From contig NZ_LJCO01000008.1 in assembly GCF_001399675.1 (NCBI RefSeq), forward strand, positions 358,141 to 422,140: a stretch of DNA of 64,000 nucleotides, in the 5' to 3' direction. The DNA comes from Paenalicyclobacillus ferrooxydans. GTDB taxonomy: Bacteria; Bacillota; Bacilli; Alicyclobacillales; Alicyclobacillaceae. The notes beneath the pieces were generated by a model that was not told the origin of the DNA, did not search any database, and saw only the letters and a list, made by a program, of their open reading frames with translations. Shown piece by piece: positions 32,781-41,121 of this stretch; the first letter of the stretch is position 1, and each line of letters begins with the position of its first letter. The translations under genes and the position numbers were made by a program.

Positions 32781-35700
32781 GTGAAGATTCTATCCTACCA
32801 AGATGACAAGAACTTGATTGAGGCTGCCGTACACATGGTCGTCACCCGAAAGAATGCTGAGAAGAACACAGAGGATTTGATGGCAGCGGGGCTCATCGAT
32901 CTGGATAGCCCAACGAGAGCGTTGGTTGCGCATGCGTTGAAAGGGGACCGATTGCGTTTGAAATGGAATCGGCAATCGTTTAGCGCGGAGCCAATTCATA
33001 CGGAGAAGTACGGATACCGGTTTGTTGCTCGACCAATTGGAAAACTCACACATGTAGTTTTGCTCCATAAAGCTGCGGTCGATGAGCAACTAGAACCCGG
33101 GATGTCTCGGGTGATCATCGTCCCACAAGGGGGCGATGTGGCAGATTTGTTTCTGCGACGTTTCGCATCCGATTTCAATCTGCCCTATGTAGAGGCGTGG
33201 AAAGACGTCTTGTGGCAGGTCTGTCGTCAAAAGGACTTTGTCACAGATCTTTTGGTCTGGACAGACCCGAATGTGCCAGAGTGGCAGGGGCTACAGGCGT
33301 TTGAGTTATCTGCAACGCTTACGGAGGAACAAGCCAAGGGGATACTTGGGTGCCTACTCTCCGAAAGGAGAATTGAGTTGCCATCGGGGGTTACCGATGC
33401 GCCACCTCTTTCAGAGGCACTACACCCTGACGACAACGGGGAGTACCAGGTGATTGACTATTTGCAGACATTCGCGACTCATCTTGCGACAACGATTGAG
33501 GATTTGGCTGCGCCTGCGCACGACCTGGATCGACCGATTGATGAAGCCATCGCACAGATGCACAGAGTTCCATTCCCGGCACAGGCGCATACCGTTCAAG
33601 CAATCCTGAACGGCTTTGATGCCAATAAAGGGATCATCGCCTCGTCGGACATGGGAACAGGAAAAAGCATCATCAGTTTGGCGGTAGCGAATGCGTTGGC
33701 AAACCAATCAAACCATGGATTTGTCGTACTGCTGCTCGTTCCCGGGATCACGATACCCAAATGGGTGAGGGATGAGATCGGTCGAACACTGCCGCAGGCG
33801 CGGGTCACTGTCATGGAGAGCTGGAAGGACGTTGTCCGTTATCGGGACAAGCGCGTGCGACGAGGAGACAAAGCTGCGATTGAGTTTGTTTTACTCTCTC
33901 GCGATACTGCAAAGCTTGGCATGACCAAGGCCCCGGCCTTGATTCATAAAGCGCGCTGGATCGTACCAAACAAGGCGCGCTGGCATGACGGCTACAATTC
34001 AGTATCCATGATTGAGGACGTGTGGCTGTGCCCAGAGTGCGGTGGAATTCAGCAAAAGCATACGAAGACTGCGGAAAAGGACGCTCGTAAGCACGATCAC
34101 GAGGCTGATCAAATTGCGGAACGGAAGCTCGGTTTCAAGGACTTGGCCACCGAACGAAATTCGTACACAGCGTTCTCCGTTGGGAGATGTAGGAGGCAGC
34201 GGACGCAGTACATGTTTAAGAAGTCACTGACCGAGTATCACTGCTCGGAGTGTGGCGCAAATCTGATGCGAGATGTCGTACCAGAACGGGAAACCGTGAG
34301 CGGACTCAAGCATCGACGGTTGCAACCAGCCTGGTTTATTCAGAAGTACGTGCGTGGCTGGTTTGACTTGACCATTATCGATGAACTCCATCAGTACAAA
34401 TCAAACAGTGGTCAAGGTGAAGCCATGGGCGCCATTGCCGGTGCTTCAAAACGGATCCTTGGACTGACCGGAACACTCAGCGATGGAAAGGCATCGAGTC
34501 TGTACCACCTGCTGTGGCGGATCTGTCCCGCAGAAATGAAGGCGGACGGACTGGATCATCGTTCTTTGAACAAGTTCGTTCATCTCTATGGGACGATGGA
34601 ACAACGCGGCCGTTATTCCGAAGATGACGTGGCCGCCGCAGGAGGAGCCACACCACGCAAAGTGATCCTCAATCCTCCCAAAGAAGTACCAGGCTTGTCG
34701 GCCAAATTGTTCGTGAACCATTTGGCCGACAAGACGGTGTTCTTAGAACTGGGAGACATGGGATTGCCTCTTGTGGAACTCGATGAACGACCGGTCTTTG
34801 TGGACATGGACGAAGACCACAGTCTGGCCTACCAGGGATTTCACAATGAGCTGGAATCCGTCATGCGCCAGCAATATGCCATCGGAAATACGAATGCATT
34901 TGCAAAATTCATCCCGTCTGTTGTAAACGCGGCGAATCAACCGCATGTGTCTCAAACGGTGACGTTGGGGGATGACATGGTTACGTTCTATGCCCCAAAC
35001 GACGAGCGTGTCCTGTCTGCCAAGGAAGAGAAGCTGCTAGAGGATATTGAGGTTGAGTTGGCACAAAGCCGTCGTTGCGTCGTGTATGTAAGGTACAGCG
35101 GTGATGCCGAGCAAGATAAGCGCATTGCGAGTGTATTAAAACAACGCGGGATACGGGTTCAGACACTTCAAGCAAGCGTATCACCTGAGGAGCGTATCGA
35201 GTGGCTTGAGAAGGCTGTAGACAAAGGGACAGAAGTCGTTGTTTGCAACGCCAAACTGGTGGAAGTCGGACTCGATTTGATGTTTTTCCCGACCCTCCTG
35301 TTTTTTCAGTTCACTGACGAGATTGCGACCATGCGTCAAGCCAGTCGCAGGGCATGGCGAATCGGACAGCACCGGGCGTGCAAGGTATTCTACTACGTCT
35401 ACAACGGGTCATACGAGATGGTTCAATTTCGACGAATGCTGCAAAAGCGAAGTCATGCGATGCTGCTCGAAGGAAGGCTGGATAAGTCGGAGGTATCACA
35501 GTTTGCAGTACAAGATGCCAAGTCCGCATCCACCTTCGCCATTGCGAACTGTCTCGGGAACGTCGAAGACCTTTCCCAAAAGTGGAGAGCGCTTGCCGAT
35601 AAAGACATTCCGGCTGGAGTGACGATGCTCGTCGAGGAACGATTCAAAGAGGAAATCGGACGAGCCATAAATCGGCTTGCGTCTGAAACACGCCGACTGG

Positions 35701-35987
35701 CGAATGTCCCTGAACCGGTCAAGCTTGCATCTGCAATCCATTCGGACAGCCGGGAAGATCGGCTTGGTGGTTCACACAATGATCAAATGGACAGAAAGCT
35801 CGCGATCCTGCCGCTGTTTGCGGTTCCGGATCAAAATGAACCCATTCAGCCAGAACCTACACATAACGAACCCCCGATTACGATCGGAGATTTGCGCCGG
35901 AAGATGGGGCTCATCGAGAAGGTCAAACCCGGAAGGCGTAAGGTCAGTGACGACCAAATTGCGCTGTTTGCCTTGGATGCCATCTAA
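32781..35987 (+). CDS. SNF2-family helicase/translocase with internal zinc ribbon
   Basis: Superfamily 2 ATPase of about 1068 residues. Walker A DMGTGKS is near residue 290, a zinc-finger pair interrupts the first RecA lobe (CPECGG and later YHCSECGANL), DEAH-type box IIDELHQY is near residue 532, then GLTGTLSDG (motif III), and in the second lobe VVVCNAKLVEVGLDL and QASRRAWRIGQ, the arginine-finger motif VI of SNF2 proteins. It probably moves on double-stranded DNA or remodels protein-DNA complexes during plasmid replication or defence. The GTG at 32781 is preferred over the TTG at 32775. Confidence 0.88.
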   Translation: MKILSYQDDKNLIEAAVHMVVTRKNAEKNTEDLMAAGLIDLDSPTRALVAHALKGDRLRLKWNRQSFSAEPIHTEKYGYRFVARPIGKLTHVVLLHKAAVDEQLEPGMSRVIIVPQGGDVADLFLRRFASDFNLPYVEAWKDVLWQVCRQKDFVTDLLVWTDPNVPEWQGLQAFELSATLTEEQAKGILGCLLSERRIELPSGVTDAPPLSEALHPDDNGEYQVIDYLQTFATHLATTIEDLAAPAHDLDRPIDEAIAQMHRVPFPAQAHTVQAILNGFDANKGIIASSDMGTGKSIISLAVANALANQSNHGFVVLLLVPGITIPKWVRDEIGRTLPQARVTVMESWKDVVRYRDKRVRRGDKAAIEFVLLSRDTAKLGMTKAPALIHKARWIVPNKARWHDGYNSVSMIEDVWLCPECGGIQQKHTKTAEKDARKHDHEADQIAERKLGFKDLATERNSYTAFSVGRCRRQRTQYMFKKSLTEYHCSECGANLMRDVVPERETVSGLKHRRLQPAWFIQKYVRGWFDLTIIDELHQYKSNSGQGEAMGAIAGASKRILGLTGTLSDGKASSLYHLLWRICPAEMKADGLDHRSLNKFVHLYGTMEQRGRYSEDDVAAAGGATPRKVILNPPKEVPGLSAKLFVNHLADKTVFLELGDMGLPLVELDERPVFVDMDEDHSLAYQGFHNELESVMRQQYAIGNTNAFAKFIPSVVNAANQPHVSQTVTLGDDMVTFYAPNDERVLSAKEEKLLEDIEVELAQSRRCVVYVRYSGDAEQDKRIASVLKQRGIRVQTLQASVSPEERIEWLEKAVDKGTEVVVCNAKLVEVGLDLMFFPTLLFFQFTDEIATMRQASRRAWRIGQHRACKVFYYVYNGSYEMVQFRRMLQKRSHAMLLEGRLDKSEVSQFAVQDAKSASTFAIANCLGNVEDLSQKWRALADKDIPAGVTMLVEERFKEEIGRAINRLASETRRLANVPEPVKLASAIHSDSREDRLGGSHNDQMDRKLAILPLFAVPDQNEPIQPEPTHNEPPITIGDLRRKMGLIEKVKPGRRKVSDDQIALFALDAI

Positions 35988-36029
35988 CCTCTCGATTGAC
36001 TGTGAACCGTTAACATCAGGGAACGACAT

Positions 36030-36054
36030 CACCTCCCTTCGGCATGGGGAGGTG
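36030..36054 (+). promoter_or_regulatory. Leader hairpin hiding GGGGAGG
   Basis: CACCTCCC (36030-36037) pairs with GGGAGGTG (36047-36054) over a 9-base loop, 18 bases before the ATG of the next gene, which has a second site GGAGGG. Confidence 0.5.
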
Positions 36055-36071
36055 AATGGAGGGATGAAAAA

Positions 36072-36422
36072 ATGTACAACAACTCAACTAAGCCTCAAGT
36101 GATCACGCTTCACTGGGACCAACTGGTCAGCGAACTGGAAAGCACGCCCGACCAACACAAAGAGGGAAATGCTCTGGTTGAAGCAGCGTGCGAACTCCTC
36201 CAACGGATCCAATCGGAACATCTGCCTGCCACGTTCATTTTAGGGCTTTCAGATGAAGTCTTTCGTATGGCGTCTCAACTGATTGATCCTACGGACGAGG
36301 CGAGTGCTGCAGTCGAAACTGCCCATTTTTCGATTGATGATGAGGCATGGGATATGACTTGGCACAACTGTATGAGGCTGACGTCCCTTTGCGACCCTTC
36401 CGTTGCGGAGGTGTTCATCTGA
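36072..36422 (+). CDS. Hypothetical protein, 116 residues, start of the PRTRC-like operon
   Basis: Acidic, helical protein (HWDQLVSELESTPDQHKEGN, then VEAACELLQRIQSEH). The stop overlaps the next ATG by one base (TGATG). Could be a lineage-specific member of the PRTRC-type cassette; no family recognised. Confidence 0.6.
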   Translation: MYNNSTKPQVITLHWDQLVSELESTPDQHKEGNALVEAACELLQRIQSEHLPATFILGLSDEVFRMASQLIDPTDEASAAVETAHFSIDDEAWDMTWHNCMRLTSLCDPSVAEVFI

Positions 36423-37033
36423 TGTATGACGAGCTGCGTGAACATTTGTATCACGGGTTGGACGACATCTGGTTTATTCGGGACTTCATGCGCAGAACCG
36501 GATTTGTTGAGGGAGTGGACCGCGAAGGCTGGGCCTATGGGTACGACATGAACGGAATGGGAGACCTAGAGAACGCTCAGGTTCAGGCCATGATGGCTCT
36601 GTTGGCACCTGAGCTAGAGGTCGAGGTGTCCGTTCCCGATGTCGAGTCTGGAATGTGGCTGGATGTGATGACCCGTGTGGACATCACTGGTCCCGTTCAA
36701 GAACTCATCCACAACGCGCCCACATTGTCGGTACATTTCCACGGGGAACCACAAGAATTGCGGAAATGGGCACATTTCATTCATTGGCTGCTTCCAAATA
36801 CCAACCTGATTCAGCAGGAGCGGGCGGAGCAAACGCTCGGCCACTTATGCTGGACGGACATCTATTGGGTCATCGATTGGGAGTGGCATACCACGCTGGA
36901 AGCGTGGGAAACGCTGCTCAGAGCCTGGGAGGTGATGACCTTTTATGAACACGTTGCAGACGCAAGTCGTTGGCGAGACCTGCGCAGAGGAGATTGTGCT
37001 GCGTCTAACGCCGACCCATCTTCCGCAGCTTGA
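36422..37033 (+). CDS. Hypothetical protein, 203 residues, in the PRTRC-like operon
   Basis: Begins MYDELREHLYHGLDDIWFIR after GGAGG at 11 bases. Rich in Trp and acidic residues (TDIYWVIDWEWHTTLEAWE). It overlaps the next gene by 89 bases. The position is that of PRTRC proteins E or F, but I cannot show homology. Confidence 0.6.
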   Translation: MYDELREHLYHGLDDIWFIRDFMRRTGFVEGVDREGWAYGYDMNGMGDLENAQVQAMMALLAPELEVEVSVPDVESGMWLDVMTRVDITGPVQELIHNAPTLSVHFHGEPQELRKWAHFIHWLLPNTNLIQQERAEQTLGHLCWTDIYWVIDWEWHTTLEAWETLLRAWEVMTFYEHVADASRWRDLRRGDCAASNADPSSAA

Positions 37034-37664
37034 GCTGAAAGCGAACGGAATTACACGATATAAGACGGCCGGATGGCATCAACTGCTCAAAATGTTGGAC
37101 CGTTCGATGGTGGTTGAACAATTGGAACGTCCACCGGTACACAAAGTCGCCATTCCACAGTTGCCTGAGCGGGTATTGTTTGTGGATACGGAGGAGACCG
37201 TCGATGACTTAACGGTTGTCATGACCGGATGGGTACCTGGAGTTGAATACCCGTTTGTTTTTCGCGAACGGATGTACCTCGTTCAAATGCCAACCATCGT
37301 TTACCGGGTGCGTTGGAGCAATCGCAAAAAGGCGATTATGGAGCTCTCCATAGCGGTATCGACGGACACCAAGGTAACCGCTGAATCTTCGTTATTCCGG
37401 TGGCCATTTTCCAACGTCTATCACGATGGACGGGTTTGTTGGACGGCGCAGGTTGCTTGCGAGTTACGAGAAGTGGTTGAACAGGGCGTATTCGGTTTTT
37501 TACAGACGCCGAACAATACGCATCTTTACGGACTCGGTGCTTCGCACAATGCACCCTATCGAGAATACGACGAGTTTCTGAGGTCCGTACAGGACCACCA
37601 GGGTGTGCCAAGCGATTGGTTGATTCCGATTGGGAAAACCGTCGTCGAATTCCATCAAAGCTAA
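36945..37664 (+). CDS. PRTRC protein B-like, predicted E2-type conjugating protein
   Basis: Predicted 239-residue protein. The segment FRWPFSNVYHDGRVCW (151-166) fits the conserved PRTRC-B pattern in which a Pro-Phe-x-Asn stretch precedes G-x-V-C; this group has been classed with prokaryotic E2-like proteins. C165 is the candidate thioester cysteine. The preceding strands (MPTIVYRVRWSNRKKAIMEL) fit the E2 beta-meander. It is followed directly by a Ubl-JAB fusion and an E1-like protein. Family assignment from memory of the pattern, moderate certainty. Confidence 0.65.
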   Translation: MNTLQTQVVGETCAEEIVLRLTPTHLPQLELKANGITRYKTAGWHQLLKMLDRSMVVEQLERPPVHKVAIPQLPERVLFVDTEETVDDLTVVMTGWVPGVEYPFVFRERMYLVQMPTIVYRVRWSNRKKAIMELSIAVSTDTKVTAESSLFRWPFSNVYHDGRVCWTAQVACELREVVEQGVFGFLQTPNNTHLYGLGASHNAPYREYDEFLRSVQDHQGVPSDWLIPIGKTVVEFHQS

Positions 37665-37713
37665 TTGGATGAGGGATCGATTCTAAAACATCTGCAAAAG
37701 GGGATAGGTTTTC

Positions 37714-38643
37714 ATGACAATGAATTCAGCGCAAACCACCATTTTTGATGCCTTGCCAGAAGAGGAACGAAATGAATTGGTTTCGGTAGAGGCACCAAAC
37801 AAAACCCAGAAGTCTGCGAAGACAAGCCAGCAATCCAAATCTGTTTCGTCGGTGAAATCCGCTGAAGAGCCGGAACCAGAGGAGTATGAAATCGACCGCG
37901 TAGTTTACTATGCAGGTCACCGGAAGGAAGTCCCTAGTCGCACGATGAAACTGGAAGAGGTTCGTGCATGGTTGGAGCGAGAGCATTTTCCCGAGCTTAC
38001 CAAAGAGCGAACGGACATGGTCTATGACAAGACAACAGGCCACATTGTCCCAGTTTTAAAAGGACACAAAAAAGGCGCTCAGATGACCGTCTTCACGGAA
38101 CACCCTACGGAAACGCTCCCCAACTATTATTTCTTGGACGAATATGGGGTCGTAAGCGAGGTGCGCCGTACTCAAGCAGGGGTGTTTTCGATCCCAGTAC
38201 GAGGAACGGGGTTGTCTGAACCGCCAGTGACTCTGTCTGTCCCACGGATTCCTGTAGGTATCCTTGAGGAAATTGTGCGGGTTTTTCAAACGGAACCGGA
38301 TGTCGAACACCTGGCCTATGTGGTTTGGGACACCGATCATCATTATTCGGTGTACTGGCCAGAACAAACATCGTCGGCAGTGAGTGTTCAGTCCGAAGAG
38401 GGCTTCATGGAAACCGATGAGCGGTTTATCGTACTTCAAGTTCATTCGCATGGTCGGTTGCCTGCATTTTTCAGTCGGCAGGATGATTCGGATGAAATTC
38501 GCACGGGTCTCTACGGCGTTGTTGGGCTGTGCCATCAACCGTATCCAGAAATGAGGTTTCGCATGTCGTGTGGCGGCAAGTTCTGGAGCGTGGCACCAGG
38601 CGAAATCTTCTCGGGTGTCATTCGATGTGGGGTGGTGAGCTGA
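37714..38643 (+). CDS. Fusion of a ubiquitin-like (PRTRC-C-like) domain and a JAB peptidase (PRTRC-A-like)
   Basis: Predicted 309-residue protein in three parts. Residues 1-58 are a low-complexity, Ser/Lys/Glu-rich tail. Residues 60-121 (RVVYYAGHRKEVPSRTMKLE, FPELTKERTDMVY, ending LKGHKKG) fit the PRTRC-C beta-grasp pattern, including the PEL-x-x-A/E box and a final Gly. Residues 130-309 are a JAB/MPN domain with the exact metalloprotease motif H-x-H-x7-S-x2-D at H244, H246, S254 and D257. A ubiquitin-like domain fused upstream of its own peptidase suggests self-processing after G121. The stop is two bases before the E1-like start codon. Confidence 0.7.
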   Translation: MTMNSAQTTIFDALPEEERNELVSVEAPNKTQKSAKTSQQSKSVSSVKSAEEPEPEEYEIDRVVYYAGHRKEVPSRTMKLEEVRAWLEREHFPELTKERTDMVYDKTTGHIVPVLKGHKKGAQMTVFTEHPTETLPNYYFLDEYGVVSEVRRTQAGVFSIPVRGTGLSEPPVTLSVPRIPVGILEEIVRVFQTEPDVEHLAYVVWDTDHHYSVYWPEQTSSAVSVQSEEGFMETDERFIVLQVHSHGRLPAFFSRQDDSDEIRTGLYGVVGLCHQPYPEMRFRMSCGGKFWSVAPGEIFSGVIRCGVVS

Positions 38644-38645
38644 GA

Positions 38646-39461
38646 ATGACGGTTACACCTGTACGGGTGATTGATCCGGGAAAGACCCAGTTGGTTTTAA
38701 TTGGTGTCGGCGGAACGGGCGGCTATGTACTTCAGCAGGTCGCCCGCCTGCTTTATGCCTTGAAAGAACAAGGGCGACGCGTTCCCAGTGTACTCTTATG
38801 CGATGGGGATGTTGTCGAGCAGAAAAATCTGCTCCGTCAGTATTTTTTGGAACAAGATGTTGGCCGAAACAAGGCTGAGGTTCTTGCCGAGCGATATGCA
38901 CGGGCCTATGGCATCGACATCGCGGCCTACTCAGCGTATCTCGCGCCGGAAACGAATCTCAAAGAGATTGGTGTTGAGGACGGCTCAGTTGTAGTTGGAG
39001 CCGTGGATAACGGGTCTACGCGGCGTCTGATTCATGAAAAATTGCATCAGTTGCGCCATGTGGTGTATGTGGACAGCGGAAACAGTGCTGTACGCGTTCC
39101 AGACGATCCGAACCATATGGATCGGTATCAGCTTGCGGCGATCAAACATTCGGGGTGGGAAGGTCAGGTTGTAGTTGGTGCCCGTGTGCATGGACAAGAT
39201 GTGCTGCCATTTCCGGGTGAAGTCTTCCCTGACCTGATTGAACCGGACCATTTGCCCACAGAAGTGTCTTGCGGTGAGGTTGCAGTGTCCAACCCTCAAC
39301 GGTTGTTCACCAACCTGATGTCGGCTACAACAGTGCTTCTTTATCTGCACACATTGCTCGTAGATGGAACCATACTTCATCACCGAACATTTTTTGAGGC
39401 CCGCAAAAGCTGGATGCGCAGTGAATCGGCGATTGATCAGATGTTAGAGGTGCGCGTATGA
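38646..39461 (+). CDS. ThiF/E1-like adenylating protein (PRTRC ThiF)
   Basis: E1-type activating enzyme of 271 residues. The nucleotide-binding loop GVGGTGGYVLQQ is at 20-31; DGDVVEQKNLLRQYF (53-67) has the D, N, R and Q that bind ATP-Mg in ThiF, MoeB and Uba1; GRNKAEVLAERYA follows. C209 in TEVSCGE is the best candidate for a thioester cysteine. It would adenylate the C terminus of the ubiquitin-like domain encoded just upstream. The ATG at 38646 is chosen; the frame is open further left inside the JAB gene. Confidence 0.85.
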   Translation: MTVTPVRVIDPGKTQLVLIGVGGTGGYVLQQVARLLYALKEQGRRVPSVLLCDGDVVEQKNLLRQYFLEQDVGRNKAEVLAERYARAYGIDIAAYSAYLAPETNLKEIGVEDGSVVVGAVDNGSTRRLIHEKLHQLRHVVYVDSGNSAVRVPDDPNHMDRYQLAAIKHSGWEGQVVVGARVHGQDVLPFPGEVFPDLIEPDHLPTEVSCGEVAVSNPQRLFTNLMSATTVLLYLHTLLVDGTILHHRTFFEARKSWMRSESAIDQMLEVRV

Positions 39462-39555
39462 CCCCACGCTTGAGTCCATCCCTATAGAAGGCTTGTGTCC
39501 GGGGATAGTCAAGTGAAGTGCTGATCCTTATAATGAAGACAAAGATGGTGAGACC

Positions 39556-40398
39556 ATGACGATGCCGAGAAATGTGAAGGATATACTCGCCAAGCACTTG
39601 CTTGGGGCATTTCCTTCAGAAGGTCTGGAAGTACTCGGGATATCAGACGTACATGTTGTTCGTACGCTTCCGACAGAGTTGGACTGTGTTGAAATACGAC
39701 AGGAATTTACGGTTGTTGTACTCGAATTAGCGAATGATACGATTTTTCACATGGAATTCCAGACAACGAGGGAGCCAGCGTTATATCGCTTTCTTCTGTA
39801 CGATGTACAACTTTCGATGAAGTTTCGTCGAAAGGTTCGCACGGTAATACTGTATATTGGCGACATTTATGATGCACCCACAATTCTCGATATTGGAACC
39901 GCGCAGTATTCCGTTGAAAACGTCTATCTGATGGAATTTGACGGAGACGGCGCTTTAGAGACGGTTGAACGACATCTTGTGACAGGTGAATGGACAGAAC
40001 AGGATCGTATTCGTTTGGCGTTTGCATTGCATATGCGATACGCTCGACAGACTCGTTCGGAGGCGCTGGACAGGATTCTTGATATTACCAAACGGATACC
40101 TGATAAATATGAACAGAATTATGTCGTTGCCCTAATTTTGGGATTAAGTGGTCGCAGGTTAAGCGAAATAGAACATTCCTGTTTAAAGGAGGCTTTGAAA
40201 ATGACGGATCTAATCAAAGAGATTGTGGACGAAATTGCGAATGAAGTGGCAAAAGAAGTTGCGACTAAGACCCGGATGGAGGCTTTACACGAAATGGCCA
40301 AGAAGTTGCTTACTCTTGGCGATGGCGTAGATAAAGTCGCCGATGTCACTGGTCTTCCCAAACATGAGATAGAGGAAATTCGGAAAAACCTTCATTAA
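39556..40398 (+). CDS. Rpn-family PD-(D/E)xK nuclease (recombination-promoting nuclease/toxin)
   Basis: DNase of the Rpn family, 280 residues. The nuclease core is at the N terminus: LELANDTIFHMEFQTTREP contains the E-x-Q of the fold, followed by YRFLLYDVQLSMKFRRKVRT. The C-terminal 65 residues form a separate helical domain (MTDLIKEIVDEIANEVAKEV to EEIRKNLH). Inside the gene a perfect AAAGGAGG at 40185-40192 stands 8 bases before an ATG at 40201, so the C-terminal domain can be made alone. In studied Rpn systems, such small internal products act as antitoxins to the full nuclease. Confidence 0.82.
   Translation: MTMPRNVKDILAKHLLGAFPSEGLEVLGISDVHVVRTLPTELDCVEIRQEFTVVVLELANDTIFHMEFQTTREPALYRFLLYDVQLSMKFRRKVRTVILYIGDIYDAPTILDIGTAQYSVENVYLMEFDGDGALETVERHLVTGEWTEQDRIRLAFALHMRYARQTRSEALDRILDITKRIPDKYEQNYVVALILGLSGRRLSEIEHSCLKEALKMTDLIKEIVDEIANEVAKEVATKTRMEALHEMAKKLLTLGDGVDKVADVTGLPKHEIEEIRKNLH
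40201..40398 (+). CDS. Internal-start product of the Rpn gene (RpnS-like antitoxin candidate)
   Basis: Same frame as the Rpn nuclease, ATG at 40201 with AAAGGAGG at optimal spacing. It encodes 65 residues of the helical C-terminal domain. The binding site is stronger than that of the full-length start. The role as antitoxin is inferred from known Rpn biology. Confidence 0.7.
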   Translation: MTDLIKEIVDEIANEVAKEVATKTRMEALHEMAKKLLTLGDGVDKVADVTGLPKHEIEEIRKNLH

Positions 40399-40412
40399 AA
40401 CTGAAATGACTG

Positions 40413-40445
40413 ACGGCTAAGCAAATAAGCTTGGCCGTTTTTTTT
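40413..40445 (+). terminator. Strong Rho-independent terminator after the Rpn gene
   Basis: ACGGCTAAGC (40413-40422) pairs with GCTTGGCCGT (40429-40438), loop of 6, then a run of 8 T. Confidence 0.92.
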
Positions 40446-40503
40446 GCAGCAGTTGTTGGCCAGGGCTAAATTATGTAGCCGTCCCGCTTAGGAGGGGCTT
40501 GAG

Positions 40504-40665
40504 ATGAATGATCTCGTCAAAAAAATTGCAGATGAGAGCCGTTTAGAGGCAGTGCGTGATGTCGCCAGGAAGCTGCTCGCACTTGGTGACGATGTGGAGG
40601 AGGTTGCTAACGTGACCGGATTGTCGCAGGATGAGGTAGAGGAAATACGTAGGAATTTACATTAA
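40504..40665 (+). CDS. Standalone RpnS-like small protein
   Basis: Encodes 53 residues, starting MNDLVKKIADESRLEAVRDV and ending VTGLSQDEVEEIRRNLH, clearly paralogous to the last 65 residues of the Rpn protein just upstream. AGGAGGGG precedes the ATG. It is separated from the Rpn gene by a strong terminator, so it has its own expression unit. Directly after its stop, and in the same frame, comes an Mrr-like remnant. Confidence 0.75.
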   Translation: MNDLVKKIADESRLEAVRDVARKLLALGDDVEEVANVTGLSQDEVEEIRRNLH

Positions 40666-41065
40666 TTTGAGCGCCTCCTTGTATTGTACTTCCGTGGTCA
40701 CGGATACGATGTTGAGGAGCCAGGTATCAGTGGAGCTGATGGTGAGGTGGATCTTGGTCATCACGAATAAGCGGACTCGCGAACGCACGGCTGTTCAGGC
40801 TAAGCATTGGACGGATCGTTGTCACGTAGGTCCGAACATCATTCGTGAATTGCATGCACGGATGAATACGAAACCGTCCTGGCAACTTGGAATGCTCATT
40901 CCTTCGTCGGATGTATCTGCGCAAGCAAGGAAAGAGGCGCAGGACAGGCATATAGAGTTTTGGCACGGGGCAACGCCTAAACACAAGCTAGAGAAATGGG
41001 AGAAGTGGCGTGGCAAGCAAACACGCCGTAGAGGTACTGGCTCTAGTACATACAAGCTCAAGTGA
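40666..41065 (+). pseudogene. Frameshifted Mrr-type restriction endonuclease remnant
   Basis: The first frame reads FERLLVLYFRGHGYDVEEP, then GISGADGEVDL, a typical Mrr_cat start (G-Y-x-V-E then D-G-x-x-D-L). Near 40756 the frame shifts, and the continuation ITNKRTRERTAVQAKHW (the Q-x-K of the active site) is in the +1 frame, ending at 41065. There is no start codon of its own. Confidence 0.65.
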
Positions 41066-41121
41066 CAAGGAATTTAGACTCTATCTGGAATATGTTGGAT
41101 AAGTATTATTGATAATTTATA

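Noticed and set aside
36347..36421. Upstream extension of the 36422 gene
   Set aside because: Lies wholly inside the previous gene; the ATG at 36422 has GGAGG at suitable distance and a TGATG overlap.
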